A stretch of DNA of 64,000 nt from positions 34,069,404 through 34,133,403 of the forward strand of contig CM032122.1 of assembly GCA_018894105.1 (NCBI GenBank), read 5' to 3'. The DNA is from Jacaranda mimosifolia (Eukaryota; Streptophyta; Magnoliopsida; Lamiales; Bignoniaceae). Shown here piece by piece: positions 38,014 through 49,300 of the stretch (positions are counted from its first letter, which is position 1; each line of letters starts with the position of its first letter). The position numbers and the translations under genes are program-made. The notes under the pieces were generated by a model. That model was given only the letters and a program-made list of their open reading frames with translations. It was not told where the DNA came from and did no database searches.

Positions 38014-40956
38014 ATGGCAGAGGCCAAGCTCTTTGAACTAAACAATGGCGCCATGCAAGTCAAAGTCTCCAATTTTGGTTGTACGATCACCTCCTTGTTA
38101 GTACCAGACACAGATGGTAAATTCAGCATCTAATTCGTATGAAAATCCAATCTTTTTCATCTTCAAGTGTGAATATCTCTTTATTGATGTTTTATATTTT
38201 CAATTTGAAGGTAAATTGGCTGATGTTGTTCTTGGATTTGACACACTTGAGCCGTATCAGGTCAGTGACATTTTTATACCAATTTTGTGGAAAGCCCATT
38301 TTGTTTTAGCTAGATTACGTGTTTTTTCTTATGGAAAAATTGAATCTTGGCATGGTATCATGGGAAAATGAAGGTGCCCATTTCTGTTCTCTGATTGAGG
38401 ATTTGTTTTAAGTAGTGTATAATTTTCCTAATTGGGGTTTTAGTTCTTTATGTGCAGAAAGGTGCTGCTCCTTACTTTGGCTGCATTGTGGGTCGGGTTG
38501 CAAACAGGATCAAAGATGGGAAGTTCTCACTCAATGGGATTGAGTACTCATTGCCTCTTAACAAGCCACCTAACAGTCTCCATGGTATGCAAGTGAATTC
38601 TCATTTGAAATCCTCACATATTGTTGGCAATAATGGTTTTATAGTTCTTGTTGTTTACTGACCCTGATACACTTACTGAGCCAAATTTTGTTTTGGCATC
38701 AATTTGTATTAAGGTTTTAGTGGTAGAAAAGTGAAAATTGGTAACCATTTAAGGTCAAAGGAAAATCCTTTGCATGTAATGATAAGCCTGCACATAATTC
38801 AGGAAGAAATACAATTTGTGTTTTCTTGATTTTGTAACATGCTTAGGAAGATCTAGTTACTTGATTGCTGTTTACATAAAATATGGAACTTGACTGGCTA
38901 TCTGGGCCTCACTTAATTGATTGTTTACCTAACCAGACTGGTTTTAGTGTCCTTGCGGCCAGCTAAAGTCTCCTCACTGAATATTTCTCACAAGAGTGAG
39001 GATCTATATGTATTTATGCTCATATGTTGGTAATTGACCTTTTTTTCTGTCACAATTTCTTTGTTATTGATAGAGTTATGTCTTACCCTATTTATCAATG
39101 ATCATACAAAATTGCACCAACAGATCCCTTCTCGTGCTGTCTCGCCAGTGGCTTGTTTGCATAGAATGATTTCGTACTGTTTCTGCGGTCAATACAAAGA
39201 TGAAAATTTTTTATATGGTGCTTTCCTTTGTTATTGTTCCCTGAGTCTTATCTTAGTGTGTTAATCTCTGCTGTGATTTGTATTTGTCTGTTTCTTTTAG
39301 GGTAAGGATGTATCTCTCTTTTGCATGTTCCTATTCTCTCCAATCCCATTTTTCACTTTATATTTCTTTTTCCGTTAAAGTACTCTGCAATATTGGCTGG
39401 TAAATGGTCGTTATATGTATCATATTTCGGAAATATGTTTGTGACATTTATCTTATGCATAGAAGTTAATGAAATTGGAAAAAGGTTTGTGACCTTTATT
39501 CTTAAGTGAAGAAGCTTGGACATTTATTGTTACTTCAGCATCAGCTAAGGCTGTGTGAAACATTTAACTTAAGCATCAGCTGAGGCTGCATTAAACATGC
39601 GATGGAAAATGAAAGGCAAGGCTGCAGTAGAAAGTCCTAGTTCATACATTTCTATAAAATTCTCGACTCATTTTAGATTAGTTGTATGAATTGTGGACTG
39701 TCAATTCAAAATTCAAAACTTGAAAGTAAGATGCTGTTGGGTTTCCTGTGACAATAAAGTGCATGAGGATTAGTAATATTTTTGAAGGCCATCCAATTGA
39801 GTTGGCATGTTGATTTGAAGAGAAAATAAGAAAACATCTCTGTTTTACCATATTCAAAACTGTGATGAACGGTTTTCTTAGAGAAGTTTTTGAAAATGGG
39901 TTGTACACTTTTGACTATAAGGTCCAGCTTTACCAACAGGGTTGAAAATGGATTTTGTTTTTTCCAATGTTTCAGAAAGATTGAAGATGTGAGGGGAAAA
40001 AAAAACACTGATTTGCATTTTTGTTGGTTGAACAAAAAGCTTTCTCTAAAATTATTGGCAAACTGGACCCTTTGATTTTTCCATGCACCTGAGAATTGTC
40101 AACTTTTGTTTTTCTTTCTCATACCTCTTCTGAACCATGTCCTCTGAAGGTGGTCACAAGGGATTTGACAAGGTCATCTGGGATGTTGCTGAATATAATA
40201 AGCAAGGGGATAACCCATCAATTACCTTCAAATATCATAGTCATGATGGAGAAGAAGGTAATCCATTCAAACAAATGAGACTCGAAGGCATGCAAGGATG
40301 CATATATCACTTCTTTTATTGTCTCTAATGCAGGCTATCCAGGCGATGTTTCTTTCACTGCGACTTATACACTTACTTCCAAGACTACATTGAGACTTGA
40401 CATGGAAGGTGTGCCGGAAAATAAGCCAACACCAATCAGCTTAGCCCAACACACCTATTGGAATTTAGCAGGTCATAATTCTGGAAAAATTCTTGATCAT
40501 ACTATTCAGATATGGGCAAATCACATTACGCCTGTGGATGAGAACATCGTACCAACCGGTGAGATCATGCCTATTAAAAACACACCATTTGACTTTACTT
40601 CTGAAAACAAGATTGGTAGTCGTATCCATGATGTTGGCATAGGCTATGACCATAATTATGTGCTGGACTGTGGAGAGGAGAAATCAGGTTTGAAGCATGC
40701 TGCAAAGTTAAAGGATCCTGCCAGCTCAAGGACTCTGAACTTGTGGACCAATGCTCCAGGTATGCAGTTTTACACTGCAAATTATGTAAATGGAATTGTT
40801 GGTAAAGGTGGTGCTGTATATGAAAAGCACTCTGCTGCTTGTCTCGAGACACAAGGATTTCCTAATGCCATCAACCAACCAAACTTCCCTTCCGTTGTTG
40901 TTCAACCGGGCAAGAAGTACAATCACAGCATGTTGTATGAGTTTTCAGCTGAGTAG
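38014..40956 (+). CDS. aldose 1-epimerase (galactose mutarotase), 5 exons, 336 aa
   Basis: Exons 38014-38116, 38211-38260, 38458-38584, 40150-40257 and 40334-40956 join through GT-AG introns into 1011 nt. The enzyme interconverts alpha and beta anomers of aldose sugars such as galactose and glucose. The family's active-site residues are all visible: H93 in NSLHGG, H169 in [11 protein letters not shown]235 in GYDHNYVL, and E301, the presumed general base, in [10 protein letters not shown]. Other conserved blocks are [13 protein letters not shown] (residues 56-68) and the C-terminal [13 protein letters not shown]. There is no signal peptide, so the cytosol is the likely site. Length is normal for a full plant aldose epimerase. 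The third intron is 1.6 kb and contains only short random frames. Plants have several such genes, and the particular sugar preference cannot be read from the sequence. Confidence 0.95.
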
Positions 40957-41859
40957 GGTCCTCCAAGTGTTATGAAGTGGTGATATGACTCTCCATCTGT
41001 TTTAATCTTATCAGTATTTCTTCTTCATTAGAAATGCTGAAAATAAGTGGACCATCAAGAGCTGTTGAAACTTAAATATAGCAGCTACTTTCTGCGTGGG
41101 ATTAAGTGAGCAACTTTTGAACATTTGGAATTGTGGCTTTTGCTCAGTTTTGTCTATGTTTCTTTCTGGATAAGCTCAGATGTTCTAAGGTATTATTCCT
41201 TGCGTGCTTGCATTAGTGCTAATGAGGAACACTAACTGCAAATGCATTCATGAACCGGGTGATTTTGGTTATTGAATTTCATTCTTGACTATAGGATTTC
41301 TTTTTAACTGTTTTTTTGGGTGCTGAGGATTTGAAATGTGGTGAAACTGTTGCAATTGTTAGACACATTCTGGCATCTGAATCTTCCAAACTTAGTCACC
41401 ACGGCCAACCTTATGTCAGTCGACGGAAAAAAGGAACTTAAAATACTTAATTCACTCTCACAACTATATATTAACTTACACAATTAAAATTATATTGAGT
41501 ACTAAATTTTCAGTAAAAATGTGCTAATTGTTATATATGCTTTGGTTGGATTAGAAATGATGCACTTAAAAAAATTGTGAGACTTAGAGAAATTAAAAAG
41601 ACTAGATTAATTATTTAATCTAAAATTGTATGGCTAATATCTCAACATATAGTGCATATAAATTTGAATAATATTACGTGAGGTTTATGTAAATTATAGT
41701 GTAGTTAATATTTCTGTAAAATTATATTAAGAAATATACATATAGAATAGATTAAATAACAATAACTTGTATAAGTTTGGTTTATAAGTATAATTGGATA
41801 TAAAGCATATATATATTTGTAATTGAAGTGCCCTACCTTTCCTAAAAATTTAGAAAGAG
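40957..41859. other. 3' flank of the aldose epimerase gene, no gene seen
   Basis: It contains the probable 3' untranslated region (to about 41250) and then AT-rich DNA with no convincing frame, running up to the plastid-derived segment. Confidence 0.6.
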
Positions 41860-42176
41860 AGGGGTGCCTTCGGGAATGCGGACACAGATGGTGCATGGCT
41901 GTTTTTAGCTCGTGCCGTAAGGTGTTGGGTTAAGTCCCGTAACGAGCACAACTCTCGTGTTTAATTGCCATCGTTGAATTTGGAACCGTGAACACACTGT
42001 CGGTGAGGATGACGTCAAGTCATCATGCCCCTTATGCTCTGGGCGACACACGTACTACAATGGCCGAGACAAAGGGTTGCGATCCCGAGAGGGTGAGCTA
42101 ACCCCAAAAACCCGTCCTCAATTCGGATTGCAGGCTGCAACTCGCCTGCATGAAGCCAGAATCGCTAGTAATCGCC
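41860..42176 (+). pseudogene. nuclear copy of a plastid 16S rRNA gene fragment (NUPT)
   Basis: The segment GGTGCCTTCGGGAATGCGG through to GAATCGCTAGTAATCGCC follows the 3' third of plastid 16S rRNA, including GTGCCGTAAGGTGTTGGGTT, GATGACGTCAAGTCATCATG and CTGCAACTCGCCTGCATGAA. It is not functional: both ends are cut. About 20 bases of a conserved stem are missing between ACTGTCGG and TGAGGATGACG. Many CG sites have become TG or CA (for example GTAACGAGCACAACTC where plastids have GCAACGAGCGCAACCC). The strand and colinearity are plain. The C-to-T pattern is what methylated nuclear DNA does to imported plastid sequence. Confidence 0.9.
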
Positions 42177-43020
42177 ATATGCCAGAAAATACCTAAAAAG
42201 TTGCATTTTCCTCTTCACATTTTAAATTTAATAGTGTCTAATAATATTTTTACAAAGCTTTCCGTGTATGACCCTAAAAACATTAACTACATCACGGAAT
42301 TCTCTAAGGTACAAACAAGTCAAGCTTTAGAAAATTAAAGATTTAAATTACACGAAATATTTTAATTAGGGTGGGTTTGCTGGCATCGACTCATCAAACA
42401 CGCCTGATTCTTGATGACCCGGCACATCTAATGCAATATTCAATACTTTCTCTTGCCAGTGAAACTTACCCTTACAGGACTTCTAAACTCTGTACCTTCA
42501 TTTTCAAACAAGTTGAGGAAAAATGAACCAAATAGAAGAAACATCTTCTTCACTTCTGCGCAGAACTCAACTCATTGAATATAGTGCAAGAAGCCAAAGT
42601 TCTTGGTGAGGGAAGAATTATTGAAAGACAGAAATGCTATCATACTTACTCAAAATTCCAAAATGACCTTAGGATCCGAGTCTTTTTAGACGGGTCAACT
42701 CGACCGCCTGACCTGGGTCTATGACCCGGAAGGATCCTAACCATCCGAAGTAGCCACCTGTACGACCAACTGAACTGTTAACTATAAATACCCCCTCATT
42801 TATTGCAATAGGAGACTTTTGGCCAATATCGAACGTATACCCATACAACATACTTTCCTACCTGACGACCTGTACACCTCGACCCAGTTACATCGTTCGA
42901 CCCAAAAAACACTCGCCCGAGCTCCCATCTTTAGTCAACCTCTTGACCATTGACAAATATACTGATTGTTATTTCTTGCGACATCACTTGGTGAAAGTTT
43001 GAAGGTGGTGAGATTGCCTA
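42177..43020. other. spacer with LTR-like segment before the NLR pseudogene
   Basis: No gene was assigned. From about 42660 to 42960 the composition changes to a more GC-rich sequence with a CTATAAATACCCC motif (about 42782-42795) and repeated GACCCGG/CGACC words, as seen in plant LTRs. No TG...CA limits or target duplication could be fixed. It ends close to the broken 5' end of the NLR relic and may have replaced its start. Confidence 0.4.
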
Positions 43021-45648
43021 TTGAAATATCACGATGAGAGATGGCAACTTAGGCAAGATTTTCTTGAAGATTATTCTTTGAGAAGCAGCAAAGGAATAGA
43101 AGATTTAGAGGGCCGCATTGCAGATGCGGCTTATGCAGCAGAAGATATAATCGAATCCCATGTTGTGGATCAGATTCTTGGAAGATATAAGAGCTCCACA
43201 TGCTTCTCTCAAGATATACAGGAAGTGATAGATGAAATGGCGTCCATAGTGAAAGAGGCGATGAACATTGAAGAGAGGAAAGAAGAAATCAGCACCCCAC
43301 AAATTCTGTGCCTGCTGGTTCATCACCATCTACTCCCAGTGGCAAGAATACAGTGGTGGTATTGGATGAGCACTTGATTCAAATTATGGTTTACTCACCA
43401 GGCAACAATCTAATCTCCAAATCATCCCAATTGTTGGGATGGGAGGCATTGGTAAGACTGCTCTCGTCAAGAATGTCTACATGAATCCATTAATTGTACA
43501 GCACTTTCACATTCATGCTTGGATAACAGTATCTCAAGGACACAATATGCGGTAAATTCTTATTAGTCTTCTACAAGATATTGGAGTATGCAGTGACCCA
43601 AGAAATCGAGAAAGCAACAATGACAGTTTAGCAACATCCACTGATAAAATGAGTGAAAAGAGTGATGATAAATTAGAAGAGCTACTACATCAAAGTTTAT
43701 TGAGCCAAACAAACAAAGATGATCAATTAGGCGAACAATTGTGCAAAAGTTTATCAAGTAAGAGATACTTGATTGTAATGGATGATATGTGGAGTACAAA
43801 TGCCTGGGATGAGATAAAATTGTTCTTTCAAGATAATAGTAATAGGAGTCGAGTCATGGTAACTACTAGGATATCAAACTTGGCTACTCATTTGAGCCCT
43901 TGCAGAACTTATGAAATGGATTTTTTAGATGAGGGTAAAAGTTGGAAATTACTGTGCAACAAAGTGTTTATGGAAGAAGGTTTCCCTCCTGAATTGGAGT
44001 AAATAGGAAAGCAGATTACTAAAAATTGTAGAGGACTACCTCTATCAATTGTTTTGATCGGTGGAATCGTTGCAAAGTCAAACAGGGCAAAGGAATTCTG
44101 GGAGTATGTTGCAGAAGATGTGAATTCAATAGTAAATGCTGAAAACAATGAGCATTGCTTGAACATATTATCTATGAGCTGTACCCATCTGCCTATTTAT
44201 CTGAAACCATGCTTTCTTTATATGGGAGTTTTTACAAAAGATTTTGAAATCCGCATATCCAAACTCATCAGACTGGGGGTTGCTGAGGGGTTCCTAAAAC
44301 CAATTAGAGGTAAAACATTAGAAGATGTAGCAGAGGAATACCTAGAGCAACTTATTGATCGAAATCTTGTTTTAGTTCATAAGCGGGGGCCTAGTGGGAA
44401 AATGAGAGGTTGCACTGTTCATGATCTCTTAAGGGCATATGCCTAAGAGAAGCACAAAACCAAAAGTTTCTTTGTTTGACAAGGGTATACAGCTTCCCAA
44501 TTACACCAAGCATAAAATGTGAGCGCCGCCTCACTATCCATCGAAGCACTAGGGAAAAGAAATATCACCTCCAAGTCCTCAATGCCTTGCGATCAGCATC
44601 ACTTAGTCGGTCTTTGATGTGTAACTTTGAGTGGATTTCACCATGGCTTACCTTCAGTTTCAATTTGCTACGGGTATTCGATGTAGTTGACAAATACTCC
44701 TTAGAAGAAGTTTTGCGGCTAGTTAACTCACGGTACCTTTCTTTCAAGAGGGATCAAGATTCTAACTCAAGACTTCCTCCTTCTATATCCTTACTCTGAA
44801 ATCTACAGACTTTAATTATTGATGAAGTCCAACGAAATAAGCCATTGATTTTACCATCCGAAATATGGGAGATGCCACAACTTAGGCATCTCAAGTTGGA
44901 AGAATGTTTATTGCCTGATCCTCCAGGTGCCCAAATGGAAGGACAAAAATTTATGGCTCTTGAAAACCTACAAACACTTTCCAGATTGAGAAATTTCAGG
45001 TGCACTAAAGATGTACTAAAAAGAATTCCCAATCTCAAGAAACTGGGAATTTATAATGACTGTGAATCCGAAGATGTGGAGTGCTCTTACTATTCTCTCA
45101 GCAATCTTGTTTTTCTGCATAAACTCGAATCACTTTCCTTAGCATGTCAGACATCTATGCTCGCCTTACCAAGTTCACTCAAAAAATTGACTTTAAGTGG
45201 CTGCAGGATTCCTTGGGAAGATATGACCATAATTGGTTCTTTGCCCAATCTTGAAGTCCTAAAATTGTCGTCTGCAAATGAAGGCCTGGAGTGGAATCCA
45301 ATTGAAGGAGAGTTTGGTAGACTGAAATACCTGCTAATTCAGTACTCTACTCTGGAGTACTGGGAAGCACACAGTACCCACTTTCCGAGACTTGAGAAGC
45401 TTGTTCTTCGATACATGCGAAAATTGAGGTAAATCCCTTATGGCATTGGAGAAATACTAACTCTTCAATCAATTCAATTGGATTACTGTAGCGATTGCAT
45501 TATCACTTCAGCCAAGCAAATATTAGAGGAACAAGAGAGCCTAGGAAATGATGGCCTTTAGGTTCAAATTCGTATCTGGACAAATCAAGAACCACAAGAT
45601 TTAGCGAGCGATAATTTCAAGTCCAAGTTGACTATTATTAGGAACTGA
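43021..45648 (+). pseudogene. CC-NBS-LRR (R1/late-blight type) resistance gene, decayed
   Basis: The order of an NLR gene is intact but broken. An Rx-type coiled-coil segment comes first (LEGRIADAAYAAEDIIESH, about 43111-43165). The NB-ARC follows with P-loop GMGGIGKT (about 43438-43461), kinase-2 LIVMDDMWS (about 43771-43797), RNBS-B SRVMVTTR, GLPL as CRGLPLSIV (about 44029-44055), and VHDLLRAYA in place of MHD (about 44417-44443). LRRs run from about 44850 to 45430. Breaks seen: no start codon and a missing N-terminus; a frameshift near 43392; stops at 43553-43555, 44000-44002 and 44444-44446; a frameshift just after the last of these; and further stops near 44798 and 45429. Several stops differ by one base from the residue expected in the family (GAA or AAA to TAA, TGG to TGA). 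The remaining code is well preserved, so inactivation is fairly recent. No intron was needed. Confidence 0.9.
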
Positions 45649-45820
45649 GCCTACATCAATTTTCATCAGGATAATAAGGGAGAAAAAGATGCCTTCTCTC
45701 TTTGTTTATTCCTACTAATTTTCCTGGTTAGGCTCAATTATTTAGTGACAAAAATACCAAGAAAAATATTTAATATTTTCCTCAGTTCTTTGTGTTTATA
45801 TTGTATGTATCCACGTGCGT

Positions 45821-45851
<31 letters not shown>

Positions 45852-46337
45852 CTGCTGTGAAGCCTAATTTGCAAGTGCAGCCAGGATGCCTGGTTTGAAG
45901 CCACTAGATAAAATATTATGGACTCAAGGAGCTCTTTAAATACATCCAGTACTCTTGATATCATGTAAATATCTGTATGTACTATCAATTCAAAGTAATA
46001 TCATAACCAAATTCAAATTAGAGAGCTAGAGTTCAAGATATTACCATAATCAAAACTAATGTTAATGTTTTACACAAGTTCTGAACAACTCTGATCTCTT
46101 ATGTTGCCTCTTGGTGTCTACTGCTCACCCAATGCGTCCAGTAAAACCACATCCCTGAAAATTTGAAGTCGTCAGACCTGATCACAAAAATGAGATATTA
46201 GCATATTGATGGGAATAGAATAAATAGAAATGTAAGTTTTTGGAATTGGTTGCAGTCCCCTGCTTTTTGTTGGATAGAAAAAGAGACCAATAATAATTTT
46301 ATTTAAAAAAAAAAAAGAAGGTTACCTAGTTAAGATC
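45649..46337. other. spacer between the NLR relic and VPS26C
   Basis: No gene. It contains a GT-rich microsatellite at 45814-45851 and, at its right end, the 3' untranslated region of the minus-strand VPS26C gene. Confidence 0.6.
45814..45851. repeat. (GTGTGC)/(GT)n microsatellite
   Basis: GTGCGT repeats pass into a pure GT run of about eleven units, 170 bases past the end of the NLR relic. Confidence 0.9.
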
Positions 46338-49300
46338 TCACATTGTGCGGACCAGTTCCAATGGCACACTTTCCATCGCCAGCTAATTTTTGAAGAAAAA
46401 GGAAACAAATTAAGATAGGACAAAGAGGGTCATTATCATAAAGAAAGCAGAGCATGCAGGTGCTACTCCCAGCAACTATATAGAATAGGTGCATACCCAT
46501 GGTTTAGGAGCTTTTGGGTCGGCTTTCGACTGCTTCTTAGATAGATCTGACAGGAAAGTAATCACAATGCTAACCTTGAACTCCACTGAGAAAGGACTGC
46601 AAAGAGGACTTCAGTTTGTAACTAAAAATTGGACGTATGGTTTGACAGATAATACCAGTGCAGCCGTGCAGGCAAGTTAAATTTGGATGCCTGAATAGCA
46701 CTACAACAACCCAAAGAATATGACCCATTAATCATTATACCAATATAACCTAAAATTTAAATGATAACTAAAGGAAGAAAAGAAAGAGTTTTAAAGAAAA
46801 ACCTAAATAGATGAAAATCAGGATAATCCTGTCATTCTGAAGTTTACGACAGCAAAAATTAAGAACTTCTGAGATAGGGACTAATAAACGTATAACTATA
46901 TTTTAAACTCACTATTGAATGCAGAGTTGAACCACACATCATAAGAAAGGACAGCATAGAAAACAACAAGACAATCAAAGATCACATAATACACATCTAT
47001 TTTAGGAGCATGCATCTCAAGTTCTCACAATAACTGGAGAATGGACATATTTAGAGCTAGCCAGATGAGAAGTCCTTATCAGATTTTTATTCTATTTAAT
47101 ATTATTAAATCAAAATATATAGATAATTTCTCATAAATATGACCTAAAATAATGATAACTAAGTGTTATGTGACACGATGTTGACTACGAACATGTTTTC
47201 AGCTTAAATCTGGAAAACTACAGCCAGATTCTACTTGAGAACATTCTGAAGGATTGGTGTCTCATCTCAAAAGAGATGTGATTTCAAATACTTAGAAAAT
47301 ATAAAGAATGGGGCTCTATTGAACCAGCACTTAGTTGATTTCTCAAGATTACATTAAAATTAACAATGGAAAAAAGTGATTACACATTTGATGCACTGGC
47401 CAGAAGAGCATAAATTAGAAATTGAGCTCGATAGAGTAACCAAAGAAGAACAGCCTTAAATCTGTTGCAAATATAATGATAAACTGGGGTCAATAAAAGC
47501 CTTGTACCAAATAGACCGCCTTAACGGATTCCAGTCGTAAAAATAAATTTACAAATTGAAAAATGAATGCAAAATTTGATTGCTTATACTGCTGTTCTAT
47601 CAATTACCATATCAACAATCAACTTCTCTCATGATGACATCTATTATAACTAGTATCATTATATACTGTCAAATCTTAACTTTCAATAATTTAAGAACCT
47701 GCAAGTTTGCTAAAATCTGGAGGTAGAATTTTCCATCTCAATGTCTCCTCTCTTCAAATTCAGAGTCCTTCGCTAGTTGGGCTTGATTTGTAAAATGCTA
47801 ATTTCATCATTATTTCACTTTCTACATTAACTGTTCAATTCTAGGAACCCATAACGATGATTTAGGGCCTGTTTGGCTTCATTTTCAAAGGTCATTTTCA
47901 CATTTTCTACTATTCCAAAAATGAAATACATTATTTTTTACATATTTTCACCCGAAATCATTTTCATTTTCATTTTCAGAACACATTCTCCAATAACCTA
48001 TATATCTTCTCCCAATAACCTAAATATCTTCTATCTCTATTCTATTATTTCTATCCCTCTCCACCTACAACCTATTAAAACCAACATAATCATTACTTTT
48101 CCAACAATCTATCCAAATACAAACTCATTTTCAACTCATTTCCACTAACTAACTTTTCAAATTTTAGAAATGAAAATAAAACCAAACGGGCCCTTAATAT
48201 CTAGAGTAGAAACATTTCAACGACATTTTGCATCTTTAAATGAAGAGACTCCATTCTCAGTCCTTCAAAAAGCAAGATTCTGAGGGTTCTTTTTTACTTA
48301 ATTCTCCCTCTCTCTGCTGCTGGAATTCTAACTTCTAAGATAAGTGATAATTGTCCATTACAAAACCATATAATTCTAGATTGTTCTCATTATCAAAGCA
48401 CGCACACAATCACCAGCATGTAATTAGCCTTCTCATGTGTGTAATAAGAAATCAAATACAAAAGATAGAAATTTTGTGAAATCAAACATCTACCCGGCAA
48501 AAACGGTTGGACAAGTCGAGAGACGGGGAAGAATGATGTAAATGGGCAGAGTCATGCCACGACAAACATCTCCATCTGCTATCTAACAAAAGAAGGAACC
48601 TTTAACAGGAACACATCAACAGATAAAACATGGAACTAAATTTAAGTAATCAAGGAAAAGGTGAATGCCTGGGTTGTTTGTATCACAGACGATTCTGTTG
48701 CTATCTTTTCTCCAACCAAAATCGACTCCACTCGAAGCAAGTGGATGTCAATGGATTGAATAGGAACAGCAGATGCTTCAACAGTTAACTCTCCGCCAAT
48801 AGGGTCGGACAGTGAACATTGAGTACATATTCTTCCCGTCACCCGAAAACCACCTATCCAAATTAGTGACCATAATTAAGACTTTTACAATACATTAGAA
48901 CTTGTATAAAACACAGATGCATCATATAGCTCATTGACATCTAGAAGAAATAACACATATGTTAGATATGGATAGGGCTATTCCAGCACAAAGTACTATG
49001 CATAGTAACTTTTTCGTGCCATATATGCAGCATAAATGCAACTGAGCTTAATATAAAAATTTATTTCTGCAGTCACTGAAATTTCCAATGACTATGTTGG
49101 ATACACCTTCTATCAAGCCTCAGGTATTTGCCCCAGGAATTTGGAGATTGGAAAATGGTATGCCACATGGATCCTCCACTTAAATATATGATGGCTTTTT
49201 CTCAAGGACTTTTAACTCTTTTGAAACATTCTGTTCTCACATTTCTTCTTGATTTTCCATCCATATTTAGTGATTTACCATAACCTGTATGATTTGTATC

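Noticed and set aside
41860..42176. Functional 16S rRNA gene
   Set aside because: It is truncated at both ends, has an internal deletion, and shows many changes at conserved sites. It is a nuclear insert of plastid DNA.
42370..42560. Possible minus-strand exon (frame reading FHWQEKVLNIALDVPG)
   Set aside because: It is short, with no domain I can name and no partner exon found; chance or a gene fragment is likelier.
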